Positions 30,627 through 38,702 of a stretch of DNA of 46,215 bases are shown here, in pieces (positions within the stretch are counted from its first letter, which is position 1; each line of letters opens with the position of its first letter). Below the pieces are notes generated by a model. The model ran no database searches and was not told where the DNA came from. It worked only from the letters and a program-made list of their open reading frames with translations. The position numbers were made by a program, and so were the translations under genes. The stretch comes from Rhizobium sp. SEMIA4064 (GTDB lineage: Bacteria > Pseudomonadota > Alphaproteobacteria > Rhizobiales > Rhizobiaceae): NCBI RefSeq assembly GCF_003025035.1, contig NZ_PYJN01000019.1, positions 655,001 to 701,215 on the forward strand, in the 5' to 3' direction.

Positions 30627-31898
30627 ATGGCGCGCCCTCCCTTTACCGAAAGCACAGACAGCCAAGTCAACGCTCTGACGCACACGCTCGCGGCGCTGCA
30701 TTTCGAACGACCCAAGGCGGAGGCCCGCGTCGAGGTCGGACGCGCCGGCCGTGAACTCTGCCTCTATCCCGGCAAGCTCGGCTATGAGCTGCAGGACGAA
30801 CTGGATTTTCTCTCCAATCGTGCCATGGAGCCGAACGTCTTCTTTTCCGGTCGCTTCCTGGCGCCTGCCATGCCGCGCCTGGAGGATCGGCAGATCCGCC
30901 TCGCTTTGATGCGCGATGAAAATGGCAGCCGGAGCCGCATGCGCTTCCTGATGCCCTTTACCGTCGACAAGCCGGGTTTTGCGATCGGTCCTTCGATTAT
31001 CCGCGTCTGGTCGAATTCCTTCGGCCCGGTCGGCACGCCGCTGGTGGATGCCGAAGAGGCCGGCGAGACGCTCGACAATCTCTTCGAGGCGCTGACCCGA
31101 CGTGAACTGGGCCTGCCGACCACGCTGGTACTGCCGGATATCCGGTTGAACGGCCGTTTCGCCCAGATGGCAAAAGCGGTCGCCATCGGCCGCAACCTGC
31201 CCCTCACGGTTGCCAATCCCTATCAACGGCCGATGCTCGACAGCAGCGAGGACGCGCTCGCCTATCTCAAGCGAACGATTTCGAACGCGCATCTGCGTGA
31301 AATGCGCCGCCAGTGGCGCCTCCTGGAAAATCATGGTGAGGTCGTCTACAGCGTCGCCCGCCAGCCCCGCGACATTCACCTGCGCATGGAAGAATTCATG
31401 GCGTTGGAGGCGAGCGGCTGGAAGGGCAAGAAGCGCAGCGCCTTGGTCACGGACCGCCACCATGCGGCCTTCGCCCGCGAAGCCGTCTCCAACCTCGCCG
31501 CCGTCGATGCCGTACGCATTCACACCATCGACCTCAACGGCAAGGCAATCGCCTCGATGATCGTGCTGATGATGGGCGGCGAAGCCTATACCTGGAAAAC
31601 AGCCTATAACGAGGATTATGCCCGCTATTCGCCGGGCAAGCTGCTGATGGGCGAACTGACTGAATGGCATCTCGACGACGCCAACATCGTCCGTTCCGAC
31701 TCCTGCGCCGTGCCGGATCATCCGATCATGAGCCGCTTCTGGCAGGAGCGCGAAGACATGGGCACGCTGATCATCGGCCTGACACAGAACGGCGACCGCG
31801 ACGTCCGCCAAGTGGCAACGCAACTGCACATGTACCGCAGCACCCGCAACATGGCGAAGCTGCTGCGCGAGAAGATATTGTCGCTTACGAAGCGCTAG
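30627..31898 (+). CDS. GNAT/BioF2-like acyltransferase (CelD-type)
   Basis: A 423-residue protein with the double-GNAT arrangement of the BioF2-like/CelD family. The N-terminal half has GYELQDELDFLSNRAMEPNVF and FFSGRFLAPAMPRL. The C-terminal half has HTIDLNGKAIASMIVLMMGG and TWKTAYNEDYARYSPGKLLM. Such proteins often occur in polysaccharide export clusters and are thought to acylate or otherwise modify surface polymers. The substrate is not known. It starts two bases after the flippase stop. At the 3' end it overlaps the convergent acyl-CoA synthetase gene by 14 bases. Confidence 0.85.
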   Translation: MARPPFTESTDSQVNALTHTLAALHFERPKAEARVEVGRAGRELCLYPGKLGYELQDELDFLSNRAMEPNVFFSGRFLAPAMPRLEDRQIRLALMRDENGSRSRMRFLMPFTVDKPGFAIGPSIIRVWSNSFGPVGTPLVDAEEAGETLDNLFEALTRRELGLPTTLVLPDIRLNGRFAQMAKAVAIGRNLPLTVANPYQRPMLDSSEDALAYLKRTISNAHLREMRRQWRLLENHGEVVYSVARQPRDIHLRMEEFMALEASGWKGKKRSALVTDRHHAAFAREAVSNLAAVDAVRIHTIDLNGKAIASMIVLMMGGEAYTWKTAYNEDYARYSPGKLLMGELTEWHLDDANIVRSDSCAVPDHPIMSRFWQEREDMGTLIIGLTQNGDRDVRQVATQLHMYRSTRNMAKLLREKILSLTKR

Positions 31899-33546
31899 AC
31901 ATCCGGTTTGCTTCCAGAGCCTCGGCCACTGCACGATCGCGCAGCAGGCGGCGGATGACCTTGCCCGATGTCGTCAGCGGCAGGGCATCGACAAACTCGA
32001 TCTCGCGCGGATATTCATGCATGGAAAGCCGCGTTTTCACCCAGTCGCGGATCTCGGCGGCCAGCACCTCGCTCGGCTCGAAGCCGGGCGCGAGAACCAC
32101 ATAGGCCTTGACGATTTCCGTGCGCACCGCATCCGGCTTGCCGACGGCGGCGGCCAGTTGCACGGCCGGATGACCGCCGAGACAGTCCTCGATCTCGCTA
32201 GGACCGATACGATAGCCCGACGAAGTGATGACATCGTCGTCGCGGCCGATAAAGGAAATGTAGCCGTCCGCATCCTGCCGGCCGAGATCGCCGGTCAACA
32301 GCCAGTCACCGACGAATTTCGCCTCCGTCGCCTTCTCGTCCTGCCAATAGCCGAGGAACATCACCGGATCGGGCCGCTGAATGGCGATCTGCCCGCTCTC
32401 GCCAACCGGCATCTCCCTGCCATCAACGTCGACGATCGCAACGCGATGACCGGGCACCTGCTTGCCGGTCGCCCCGCCACGGCTGACGCCGAAGGCCGCG
32501 CTGGAGGACAGAACGAAATTGCACTCCGTCTGGCCGAAAAACTCGTTGACGGTGACCCCGAGGGCGGAACGCGCCCATTCATAGGTCTCGCGCCCGAGCG
32601 CCTCACCGGCCGAACCGACGGTGCGCAATTTAAGATCGTAAAGCGCCCGGGGATTGCTGACCGACTTCAGCAGCCGCAAGGCGGTCGGCGGAATGAAGGC
32701 ATTGCGCACGCCCATCTCGGCCATGATGCGAAAGGCCATATGCGCATCGAATTTCTGCGCCGGCGAGGAGACGACGGGCACGCCGAGCATGAGGCTCGGC
32801 AGCAGCGCGTTCAGCAGCCCACCCGCCCAGGCCCAATCCGACGGCGTCCAGAGCCTGTCGCCTCCTTGAGGAAAACCTTCATGGGCGAACTGCATGCCCG
32901 GAATATGCCCCGGCAAAACGCGATGGCCATGCAAGGCACCCTTCGGCGGTCCCGTGGTACCCGAGGTGAAAATCATCAGCGCCGGGGCGTCCGGCCCGGT
33001 TTCCGCCACGTCGAAAAGCGGCGGATGAGCGGCGACCAACTCTGCAAAGCCGGCGACACCCTCCCCGGCGCCGTCGATACTGATCACATGCGCCAGGTCC
33101 GGCAAGCGATCCCGGATCGGCCGCAGCCGCGACAGGCCGAACTGGTTGGTGACGATCGCCGAGGTTCCCGAAATCGCCAGCCGGTATTCCAACGCCTCGG
33201 CGCCGAAAAGCAGCGCCAGCGGCAGTGCGATCGCTCCCATCTTGTAGATGGCGACATGCGCGATGACGGTCTCGAAACTCTGCGGCAAAAGCAGCGCCAC
33301 CCGATCGCCCGGCCGCACGCCGAGCGCCGTCAACGCATTGGCAAAAGCGGCGGAACGGTCCCGCAGCTCGCCATAGGTCATCGTCCGATGACTGCCGTCC
33401 GGGTTGAAATGCTCAAGGCAGACCCGGTCCGGCTCCCGCTCAGCCCAGTCATCGCAAACCGCGCGCCCGATATTGAATTTCGCCGGAATGTCCCAACGAA
33501 AATCGCGATAAAGGGCATCATAGGTGTTGCTTGGGGGCAGTTTCAT
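31885..33546 (-). CDS. acyl-CoA synthetase (AMP-forming)
   Basis: A 553-residue adenylate-forming enzyme. It has the ATP-binding loop TSGTTGPPKG (residues 194-203), the adenine-binding EFFGQTE (near 336-342), LLTGDLGRQDADGYI in the hinge region and the C-terminal catalytic Lys in TTSGKVIRRLL. This matches medium-chain or acetyl/propionyl-CoA-type ligases. The acyl chain preferred cannot be read from the sequence. It is on the opposite strand to the flippase/GNAT operon with a 14-base 3' overlap. No strong Shine-Dalgarno precedes the ATG at 33546. Confidence 0.92.
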   Translation of the reverse strand: MKLPPSNTYDALYRDFRWDIPAKFNIGRAVCDDWAEREPDRVCLEHFNPDGSHRTMTYGELRDRSAAFANALTALGVRPGDRVALLLPQSFETVIAHVAIYKMGAIALPLALLFGAEALEYRLAISGTSAIVTNQFGLSRLRPIRDRLPDLAHVISIDGAGEGVAGFAELVAAHPPLFDVAETGPDAPALMIFTSGTTGPPKGALHGHRVLPGHIPGMQFAHEGFPQGGDRLWTPSDWAWAGGLLNALLPSLMLGVPVVSSPAQKFDAHMAFRIMAEMGVRNAFIPPTALRLLKSVSNPRALYDLKLRTVGSAGEALGRETYEWARSALGVTVNEFFGQTECNFVLSSSAAFGVSRGGATGKQVPGHRVAIVDVDGREMPVGESGQIAIQRPDPVMFLGYWQDEKATEAKFVGDWLLTGDLGRQDADGYISFIGRDDDVITSSGYRIGPSEIEDCLGGHPAVQLAAAVGKPDAVRTEIVKAYVVLAPGFEPSEVLAAEIRDWVKTRLSMHEYPREIEFVDALPLTTSGKVIRRLLRDRAVAEALEANRMSSAS

Positions 33547-33805
33547 ACCAAAGTCCAGAAAAATGCTGCGGTGCAGCTAACACCTGTTGCGCCGCAGGTT
33601 CAAGGAAAACAATTGCGATTGTTGCCTTAGCGTCCGCGGAAATCGCCGTCTTTATTTAGCACTGCTTCAAAGCCTATTGCGAATTATTGAGCTAATCGGC
33701 GAAGCTGCGCTCCGCTAGTCTGCCTTCGATGACACATCCACTCTGCCTCCGGTCCGGCGGCGGAGCGTTTCCGTATCGGACCCTAAAACAGGATGGAGAC
33801 TACCG

Positions 33806-34786
33806 ATGGAATACGTGAAGCTTGGCAAAACCGGCCTTGAAGTGTCCCGCATCTGCCTGGGCTGCATGACCTATGGCGATCCCGGCAAGGGCACGCATGC
33901 CTGGTCGCTGAAGGAGGAGGACAGCCGCCCCCTGCTCAAGCAGGCGATCGAGGCAGGCATCAACTTCCTCGACACGGCGAACACCTATTCCAACGGCTCG
34001 TCGGAGGAAATCGTCGGCCGCGCCATCAAGGCTTTCGCGCGCCGCGAGGATATCGTTCTCGCAACGAAGGTGTTCAACCGCATGCGCCCCGGCCCGAACG
34101 GCGCCGGCCTGTCGCGCAAGGCGATTTTCGATGAGATCGACAACAGCCTGCGCCGCCTCGGTACCGACTATGTCGATCTCTACCAGATCCATCGCTGGGA
34201 CTATTCGACGCCGATCGAGGAAACGCTGGAAGCGCTGCACGATGTCGTCAAGGCCGGCAAGGCCCGCTATATCGGCGCCTCCTCGATGTATTCCTGGCAA
34301 TTCGCCAAGGCGATCTACACCTCGCGCCTCAATGGCTGGACCGAATTCGTCAGCATGCAGAACCACCTGAACCTGCTCTATCGCGAGGAAGAGCGCGAAA
34401 TGCTGCCCTTCTGCGAAGACCAGAAGATCGCCGTCATCCCCTGGAGCCCGCTTGCCCGCGGCCGCCTCACCCGCGACTGGGACGAGGCGACGGCGCGCTC
34501 GCAAACCGACGAATTCGGCAAGACACTTTACACACAGGCGGTCGAGGCCGACCGTAAGGTCGTCGAAGCCGTCGGCGCCATCGCCAAAGCCCGTGGCGTC
34601 GCCCGCGCCCAGGTCGCCACCGCCTGGCTCCTGCAGAAGAGCGCCGTCACCGCCCCAATCATCGGCGCCTCAAAGCCCGGCCACATCGCCGACGCCGTCG
34701 CCTCGCTGTCGGTGAAACTGACGCCGCAGGAAATCGAGGCACTGGAATCACCCTATATCCCGCATGGGGTTGCCGGGTTTAAGTGA
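33806..34786 (+). CDS. aldo/keto reductase
   Basis: A 326-residue NADPH-dependent oxidoreductase with the canonical tetrad D56, Y61, K88 and H129 (FLDTANTY, LATKVF, LYQIHRWD). The C-terminal NADP-binding end PIIGASKPGHIADAV is intact. It resembles the YajO/YakC group acting on small carbonyls or detoxifying aldehydes. GGAG lies seven bases before the ATG. It stands alone, with 259 bases of intergenic DNA before it and a palindromic repeat after it. Confidence 0.94.
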   Translation: MEYVKLGKTGLEVSRICLGCMTYGDPGKGTHAWSLKEEDSRPLLKQAIEAGINFLDTANTYSNGSSEEIVGRAIKAFARREDIVLATKVFNRMRPGPNGAGLSRKAIFDEIDNSLRRLGTDYVDLYQIHRWDYSTPIEETLEALHDVVKAGKARYIGASSMYSWQFAKAIYTSRLNGWTEFVSMQNHLNLLYREEEREMLPFCEDQKIAVIPWSPLARGRLTRDWDEATARSQTDEFGKTLYTQAVEADRKVVEAVGAIAKARGVARAQVATAWLLQKSAVTAPIIGASKPGHIADAVASLSVKLTPQEIEALESPYIPHGVAGFK

Positions 34787-34845
34787 CCGGAGATTTTGGA
34801 GCTGGTCAGGTTGGGCCAATGATGTTGCACGTACCTGCCTGAGCG

Positions 34846-34989
34846 GCCCCTCACCTCAACCCTCTCCCCGCCCATGCAGGGAGAGGGGGTTATCGCATTC
34901 CATTAGCACCTTCTGAATAAATGGACAGAGCGACAGATACGGAGCAGTCCCCTCGCCCCGCTTGCGGGGAGAGGGCTAGGGTAAGGGGC
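34846..34989. repeat. palindromic intergenic repeat, copy 1
   Basis: A 144-base element with inverted ends: GCCCCTCACCTCAACCCTCT at the left and AGAGGGCTAGGGTAAGGGGC at the right. Inner GC-rich sub-palindromes (CTCCCCGCC...GGGAGAG and CCCCGCTTGCGGGG) are also present. It lies in the gap after the aldo/keto reductase. A sister copy occurs at 42186-42333. The interiors are not alike. The rest of this 360-base gap shows no gene. Confidence 0.75.
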
Positions 34990-35146
34990 AATCCCACCCT
35001 CTGAAGCCAATTGAGCTGCAATGGCCTTCCACCGCAGACAATGACGATGCCTTGAGCCCACCGCAAATCGCGCAAAAGTTACTTCACGAGAAGGTCACGG
35101 TGAGGCTTAACAGGTCAAGATTCCCCCACCCCGAGGATGGCAATCC

Positions 35147-35941
35147 ATGATCACAGCTCCCTTCGAAGCGCGGCGCTTTCAGTCGACCGCGGCCTATTAC
35201 CTGCGCTATCGCATCCCCTATCCGGACAGCCTGATCGCCCGTGTCGCCGAGCGAAGCGGCCTGAAGGCCGGCGGCCATGTGCTGGACCTTGGTTGCGGCC
35301 CCGGCCAGCTTGGCATCGCCTTTGCGCGCCTCCAGGGCGCCGCCGTCACCGCCATGGACCCGGAGCCGGAAATGCTCGCCGCGGCCGAAGCCGGCGCGAA
35401 GGACGCTGGCGTCGAGATCACCCTGCGTCAGGGTTCTTCCTATGATCTCGGGCCGGATATCGGCAGGCTGCATCTCTGCGTCATGGGCCGCTCCTTCCAC
35501 TGGATGGATCGCCCGGCGACGCTTACGGCTCTCGACACGCTGATCGAGCCCGGCGGCGCCGTCGTACTGTTCGGCGACAGACACATAGAGGCGAGCCCGG
35601 ATTGGCGCACCATCGTTGATAAACTGACGGAAACTTTTTCGCCGGAACGCCATGAGCAGCGCCTGTTGCGCAAGAGCAAGGCCTGGGCGCCGCATGAGGC
35701 CATGCTACTCGCCTCGCCCTTCAACAACCTTGAGCGCATCGGCATTGTCAGCGAATATCAAAAAGATATCGAGGATATCGTCGGCCGCGTTTTCTCGATG
35801 TCCTCCACCTCGCCGCAGGCGCTGGGCGACAAGCTTGCGGATTTCGAGGCGGCGTTGCGCGCCGAGCTGCTGGACACGGCCCCTGACGGGAAAATCACGG
35901 AGATCGTCGAATCGAACGGTCTGCTCGCCTTCCGCGGCTGA
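35147..35941 (+). CDS. class I SAM-dependent methyltransferase
   Basis: A 264-residue methyltransferase. SAM motif I is VLDLGCGPGQLGIAFARL (near 44-61), followed by the acidic strand-2 residue in AVTAMDPEPEML. It has the general UbiE/Mtf-like arrangement, and the conserved aromatic GRSFHWMD after motif III fits the family that includes trans-aconitate-like enzymes. The substrate is unknown. The ATG at 35147 has GAGG about ten bases upstream. It is convergent with the TetR gene, leaving 12 bases between the stops. Confidence 0.88.
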   Translation: MITAPFEARRFQSTAAYYLRYRIPYPDSLIARVAERSGLKAGGHVLDLGCGPGQLGIAFARLQGAAVTAMDPEPEMLAAAEAGAKDAGVEITLRQGSSYDLGPDIGRLHLCVMGRSFHWMDRPATLTALDTLIEPGGAVVLFGDRHIEASPDWRTIVDKLTETFSPERHEQRLLRKSKAWAPHEAMLLASPFNNLERIGIVSEYQKDIEDIVGRVFSMSSTSPQALGDKLADFEAALRAELLDTAPDGKITEIVESNGLLAFRG

Positions 35942-35953
35942 TCGAATCAGTCT

Positions 35954-36523
35954 TTAGCGCGAGGCAAGCTCCTGCCGGGTTGCGGCCAGAAGCTCCTCGG
36001 AAAGCGCGGGCGTATCCATGGCGCGGGCAAGAATGACCGCGCCGACCATGGTGGAGAGATCGGCAAGCGCCTTGCGCCGCCGCTCCTCCTGGGTTTCTCC
36101 GGGCGTGATCTCTTCCAGGATCGCCGCCATTCCCATCAGGCCGTTGGTGAAGGTGGACTGCATTTCGGGGCCGTAACGGCTGACCTCCTGCGTCAGCGCC
36201 GCAAAGACGCAGCCGGTGCCATGCTCGACGACGTTGCGATGCGAGAGATAATGCGTGAGTAATGCATCGCGCGGCGCCTCCGGCGCTCCCTCGACCACCT
36301 GCTGCCAGCGCTCCTGCGAGCGCGCCACCAGCGCCTTGCTGGCTTCGCAAGCCAGCTCGTCCTTCGATTCGAAATGGCCGTAGAAGCCGCCATGCGTCAG
36401 CCCGGCCGCCTTCATGATGTCGGCGACGCCGATGCCGTCGAAACCCTTCTCGCGAAAGAGCTCGCCTGCGACAGCAAGGATCTTCTCGCGATTCTCAGCG
36501 AATTTTTCCCGGCTCACTCTCAT
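35954..36523 (-). CDS. TetR/AcrR family transcriptional regulator
   Basis: A 189-residue regulator. The HTH reads GIGVADIMKAAGLTHGGFYG and the conserved GHFESKDELACEA follows, typical of the TetR_C_36-like group (LmrA/YxaF). I start at the ATG at 36523 with GGAG seven bases upstream; a TTG at 36526 is an alternative. Upstream on the same strand is a good promoter whose spacer carries a palindrome, pointing to autorepression. It is divergent from a MFS exporter gene and likely controls it. Confidence 0.9.
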   Translation of the reverse strand: MRVSREKFAENREKILAVAGELFREKGFDGIGVADIMKAAGLTHGGFYGHFESKDELACEASKALVARSQERWQQVVEGAPEAPRDALLTHYLSHRNVVEHGTGCVFAALTQEVSRYGPEMQSTFTNGLMGMAAILEEITPGETQEERRRKALADLSTMVGAVILARAMDTPALSEELLAATRQELASR

Positions 36524-36564
36524 CAAAAAACTCCATCAGAGCATCAATAAATCTGTATTGACAA

Positions 36565-36593
36565 TTTATATGATGACCATCATCAATATGCAA
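36565..36593 (-). promoter_or_regulatory. promoter of tetR with palindromic operator in the spacer
   Basis: On the minus strand the -35 TTGCAT (plus 36588-36593) and -10 TATAAA (plus 36565-36570) are separated by exactly 17 bases. The spacer holds ATGATG-AC-CATCAT (36570-36583), a 14-base palindrome with perfect six-base arms. Binding there would block RNA polymerase. The assignment of this as the TetR operator is inference. Confidence 0.6.
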
Positions 36594-36759
36594 CAAATAT
36601 GACAGCAATCATGTAAATGCCTTTACACAAACGTTCAAGCCGGGAGAACGGCATGGCGCTAGAAGCGGACACGGCCACTCCTGGGCGTCTGCGATCCAGC
36701 GCTTTCGCCACCCTTCTGATCCAGACGTCAAGACACACAACTTTATCGGAACGCACCTC

Positions 36760-38058
36760 ATGGTTTCCACAGTCCTTGCTTCGACGCTTGCCCGGCGCAA
36801 CATCCACTATGGATGGGTCGTCGTCGGCGCCACCTTCTTGACCATGCTGGTCACCGCCGGTGCCATGGGCGCGCCTGGCGTGCTCATCAAGCCGCTGGAA
36901 GATGAGTTCGGCTGGAGCACATCCTCCATCTCCTCCGCGCTTGCCGTTCGCCTGCTGCTCTTCGGCCTGATGGGGCCGTTCGCCGCTGCCTTCATGAACC
37001 ATTTCGGTGTCCGCAAGGTCATCGTCTTCGCGCTGATCACCATCTGCGCCGGCTTCATCGGCTCGCTGTTCATGACGCAGGTCTGGCAGTTGCTGCTCTG
37101 CTGGGGCATCGTCATCGGCTTCGGCACCGGCCTCACCGCCATGGTGCTGGCCGCCACGGTGTCGACGCGGTGGTTCATCAAGCATCGCGGCCTCGTCGTC
37201 GGCATGCTCTCGGCGAGTTCGGCCACCGGCCAACTCGTTTTCCTACCGCTGATGGCGGAGCTGACGGAACGCTATGGCTGGCGTACCACCGTGCTCTTCG
37301 TTTGCGGCATGATCGTCGTTGCCGCTCTGGTCGTGCTGCTGCTGATGCGCGACCGTCCCGCCGACGTCAATCTGCCGCTCGTCGGTGAAATCCATGTCTC
37401 GCCAACACCGCCCGCCACCAAGAATCTCAAGGCGGCCTTGGCCTCGCCCCTCGTCATCCTGAAAGAAGCGTCCGCGAGTTCCACCTTCTGGATCCTCGCC
37501 GCCACCTTCTTCATCTGCGGCCTTTCCACCAATGGCCTGATCCAGACGCATTTCGTCACACTCTGCGGCGATTTCGGCATCGTGCCGGTGGCCGCCGCCA
37601 GTGTTCTGGCCGTCATGGGCATCTTCGATTTCTTCGGCACGATCGGCTCCGGCTGGCTGTCCGACCGCTTCGACAATCGCTGGCTGCTCTTCTGGTATTA
37701 CGGCCTGCGCGGCCTGTCGCTGATCTACCTGCCCTTCAGCAATTTCACCTTCTATGGCCTGTCGATCTTCGCCGTCTTCTACGGCCTCGACTGGATCGCC
37801 ACCGTACCGCCGACCGTCAAGATCGCCGCCGACCGCTTCGGCCGCGAAAAAGCCGGCCTCGTCTTTGGCTGGGTCTTCGCCGCCCACCAGCTCGGCGCCG
37901 CCACAGCGGCTTATGGTGCAGGCCTGTCGCGCACCGAACTCAGCACCTACCTGCCCGCCTTCTTCATCGCCGGCGCCTTCTGCGTGCTCGCCGCCATCCT
38001 GGCACTGACGATCAGCCGCTCCGGCTCGACGGACAAGGCCCCGGCAATGGCCCACTGA
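36760..38058 (+). CDS. MFS transporter
   Basis: A 432-residue inner-membrane transporter with 12 predicted helices. The start NIHYGWVVVGATFLTMLVTA and MKxxxGxR-like loop (NHFGVRKVIVF) and EFGWSTSSISSALAV suggest the monocarboxylate/oxalate-formate antiporter-like branch of the superfamily. The exact substrate is unknown. It is divergent from the TetR gene; the 236-base gap between the start codons includes the TetR promoter. Regulation by that TetR is likely. A GC-rich hairpin follows its stop. Confidence 0.88.
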   Translation: MVSTVLASTLARRNIHYGWVVVGATFLTMLVTAGAMGAPGVLIKPLEDEFGWSTSSISSALAVRLLLFGLMGPFAAAFMNHFGVRKVIVFALITICAGFIGSLFMTQVWQLLLCWGIVIGFGTGLTAMVLAATVSTRWFIKHRGLVVGMLSASSATGQLVFLPLMAELTERYGWRTTVLFVCGMIVVAALVVLLLMRDRPADVNLPLVGEIHVSPTPPATKNLKAALASPLVILKEASASSTFWILAATFFICGLSTNGLIQTHFVTLCGDFGIVPVAAASVLAVMGIFDFFGTIGSGWLSDRFDNRWLLFWYYGLRGLSLIYLPFSNFTFYGLSIFAVFYGLDWIATVPPTVKIAADRFGREKAGLVFGWVFAAHQLGAATAAYGAGLSRTELSTYLPAFFIAGAFCVLAAILALTISRSGSTDKAPAMAH

Positions 38059-38081
38059 GGCCAGCGCCTCGAGAGACAAAA

Positions 38082-38113
38082 CGGCCCATGGCGTCCGCTG
38101 CCGCCATGGGCCG
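38082..38113 (+). terminator. hairpin after the MFS gene
   Basis: CGGCCCATGGCG (38082-38093) and CGCCATGGGCCG (38102-38113) are perfect 12-base arms over an eight-base loop, 24 bases after the MFS stop. There is no T-run after it, so it may be a terminator of another type or an mRNA-stabilising stem. Confidence 0.55.
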
Positions 38114-38209
38114 AATTGCAAGTCCCGGAAAACAAGACGCATTCCTTCGCAACCCGTCTTGCGCGTCCGGCCAATCACATGTTAGACACCCGCCTCGTTG
38201 CGATCCGTT

Positions 38210-38294
38210 GCCCCATTGGCGGAATTGGTAGACGCGCTCGACTCAAAATCGAGTTTCGAAAGAAGTGCTGGTTCGACTCCGGCATGGGGCACCA
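38210..38294 (+). tRNA. tRNA-Leu(CAA)
   Basis: An 85-base tRNA. The acceptor arm is GCCCCAT paired with ATGGGGC, the discriminator is A and CCA is encoded (38292-38294). The anticodon stem CTCGA/TCGAG encloses the loop CTCAAAA, giving anticodon CAA, which reads UUG. The D arm includes TTGGTAGACGCG, a long variable arm is present as expected for leucine, and the T arm has GGTTCGACTCC. It lies just upstream of the lower-GC patch. Confidence 0.95.
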
Positions 38295-38552
38295 TCTTAC
38301 AGACTGAGAACCCTATATCATTGGAAATAACGCGCTAATTCGTCCTGCCGGTACTGAAGGCGGATGGAGTGCGAAAGAATTACCGTGAAATGCGTGATAA
38401 AGACCGGCAGCCTCGAACACAGGCGGCAGGTGCCGCGCCTATTTTGACGCCGTTCTACCGAACCCGCTAGTGGCTTACAGGAGTTATGCGGTTCACGGGC
38501 TGATGTCGCGATTTATTCGAAGACGCTCACGGCTAAAACTTCCGGAGGATAT
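38295..38552. other. intergenic region after tRNA-Leu, no gene seen
   Basis: The bases between the tRNA and the next possible start are less GC-rich than the preceding genes. I looked for a repeat of the tRNA 3' end, an integrase remnant or a hairpin and saw none. It should contain the promoter of the ClpP-like gene; I cannot place it. Confidence 0.4.
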
Positions 38553-38702
38553 ATGCAGCCTTTTGGCGATTATATTCCACCAATACACGCAGCTTGCGCT
38601 TCAACCTACTCTGGCGCACTATCAAGGTGGGTCAGGTCGCATGGCGTGGGGGGCGTATTATGTTCCGGCGGTATTGGTGGAGATGGGCGCCCGGCGCATT
38701 AA
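38553..38702 (+). CDS. possible 49-codon leader ORF (uncertain)
   Basis: An ATG at 38553 is preceded by CGGAGG with good spacing. The frame MQPFGDYIPPIHAACASTYS continues for 49 codons to TAA at 38700-38702. It overlaps the start of the ClpP-like gene at 38660 by 43 bases in another frame. It could be a leader peptide that couples translation, or a chance frame. I know no family. Confidence 0.25.
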   Translation: MQPFGDYIPPIHAACASTYSGALSRWVRSHGVGGVLCSGGIGGDGRPAH

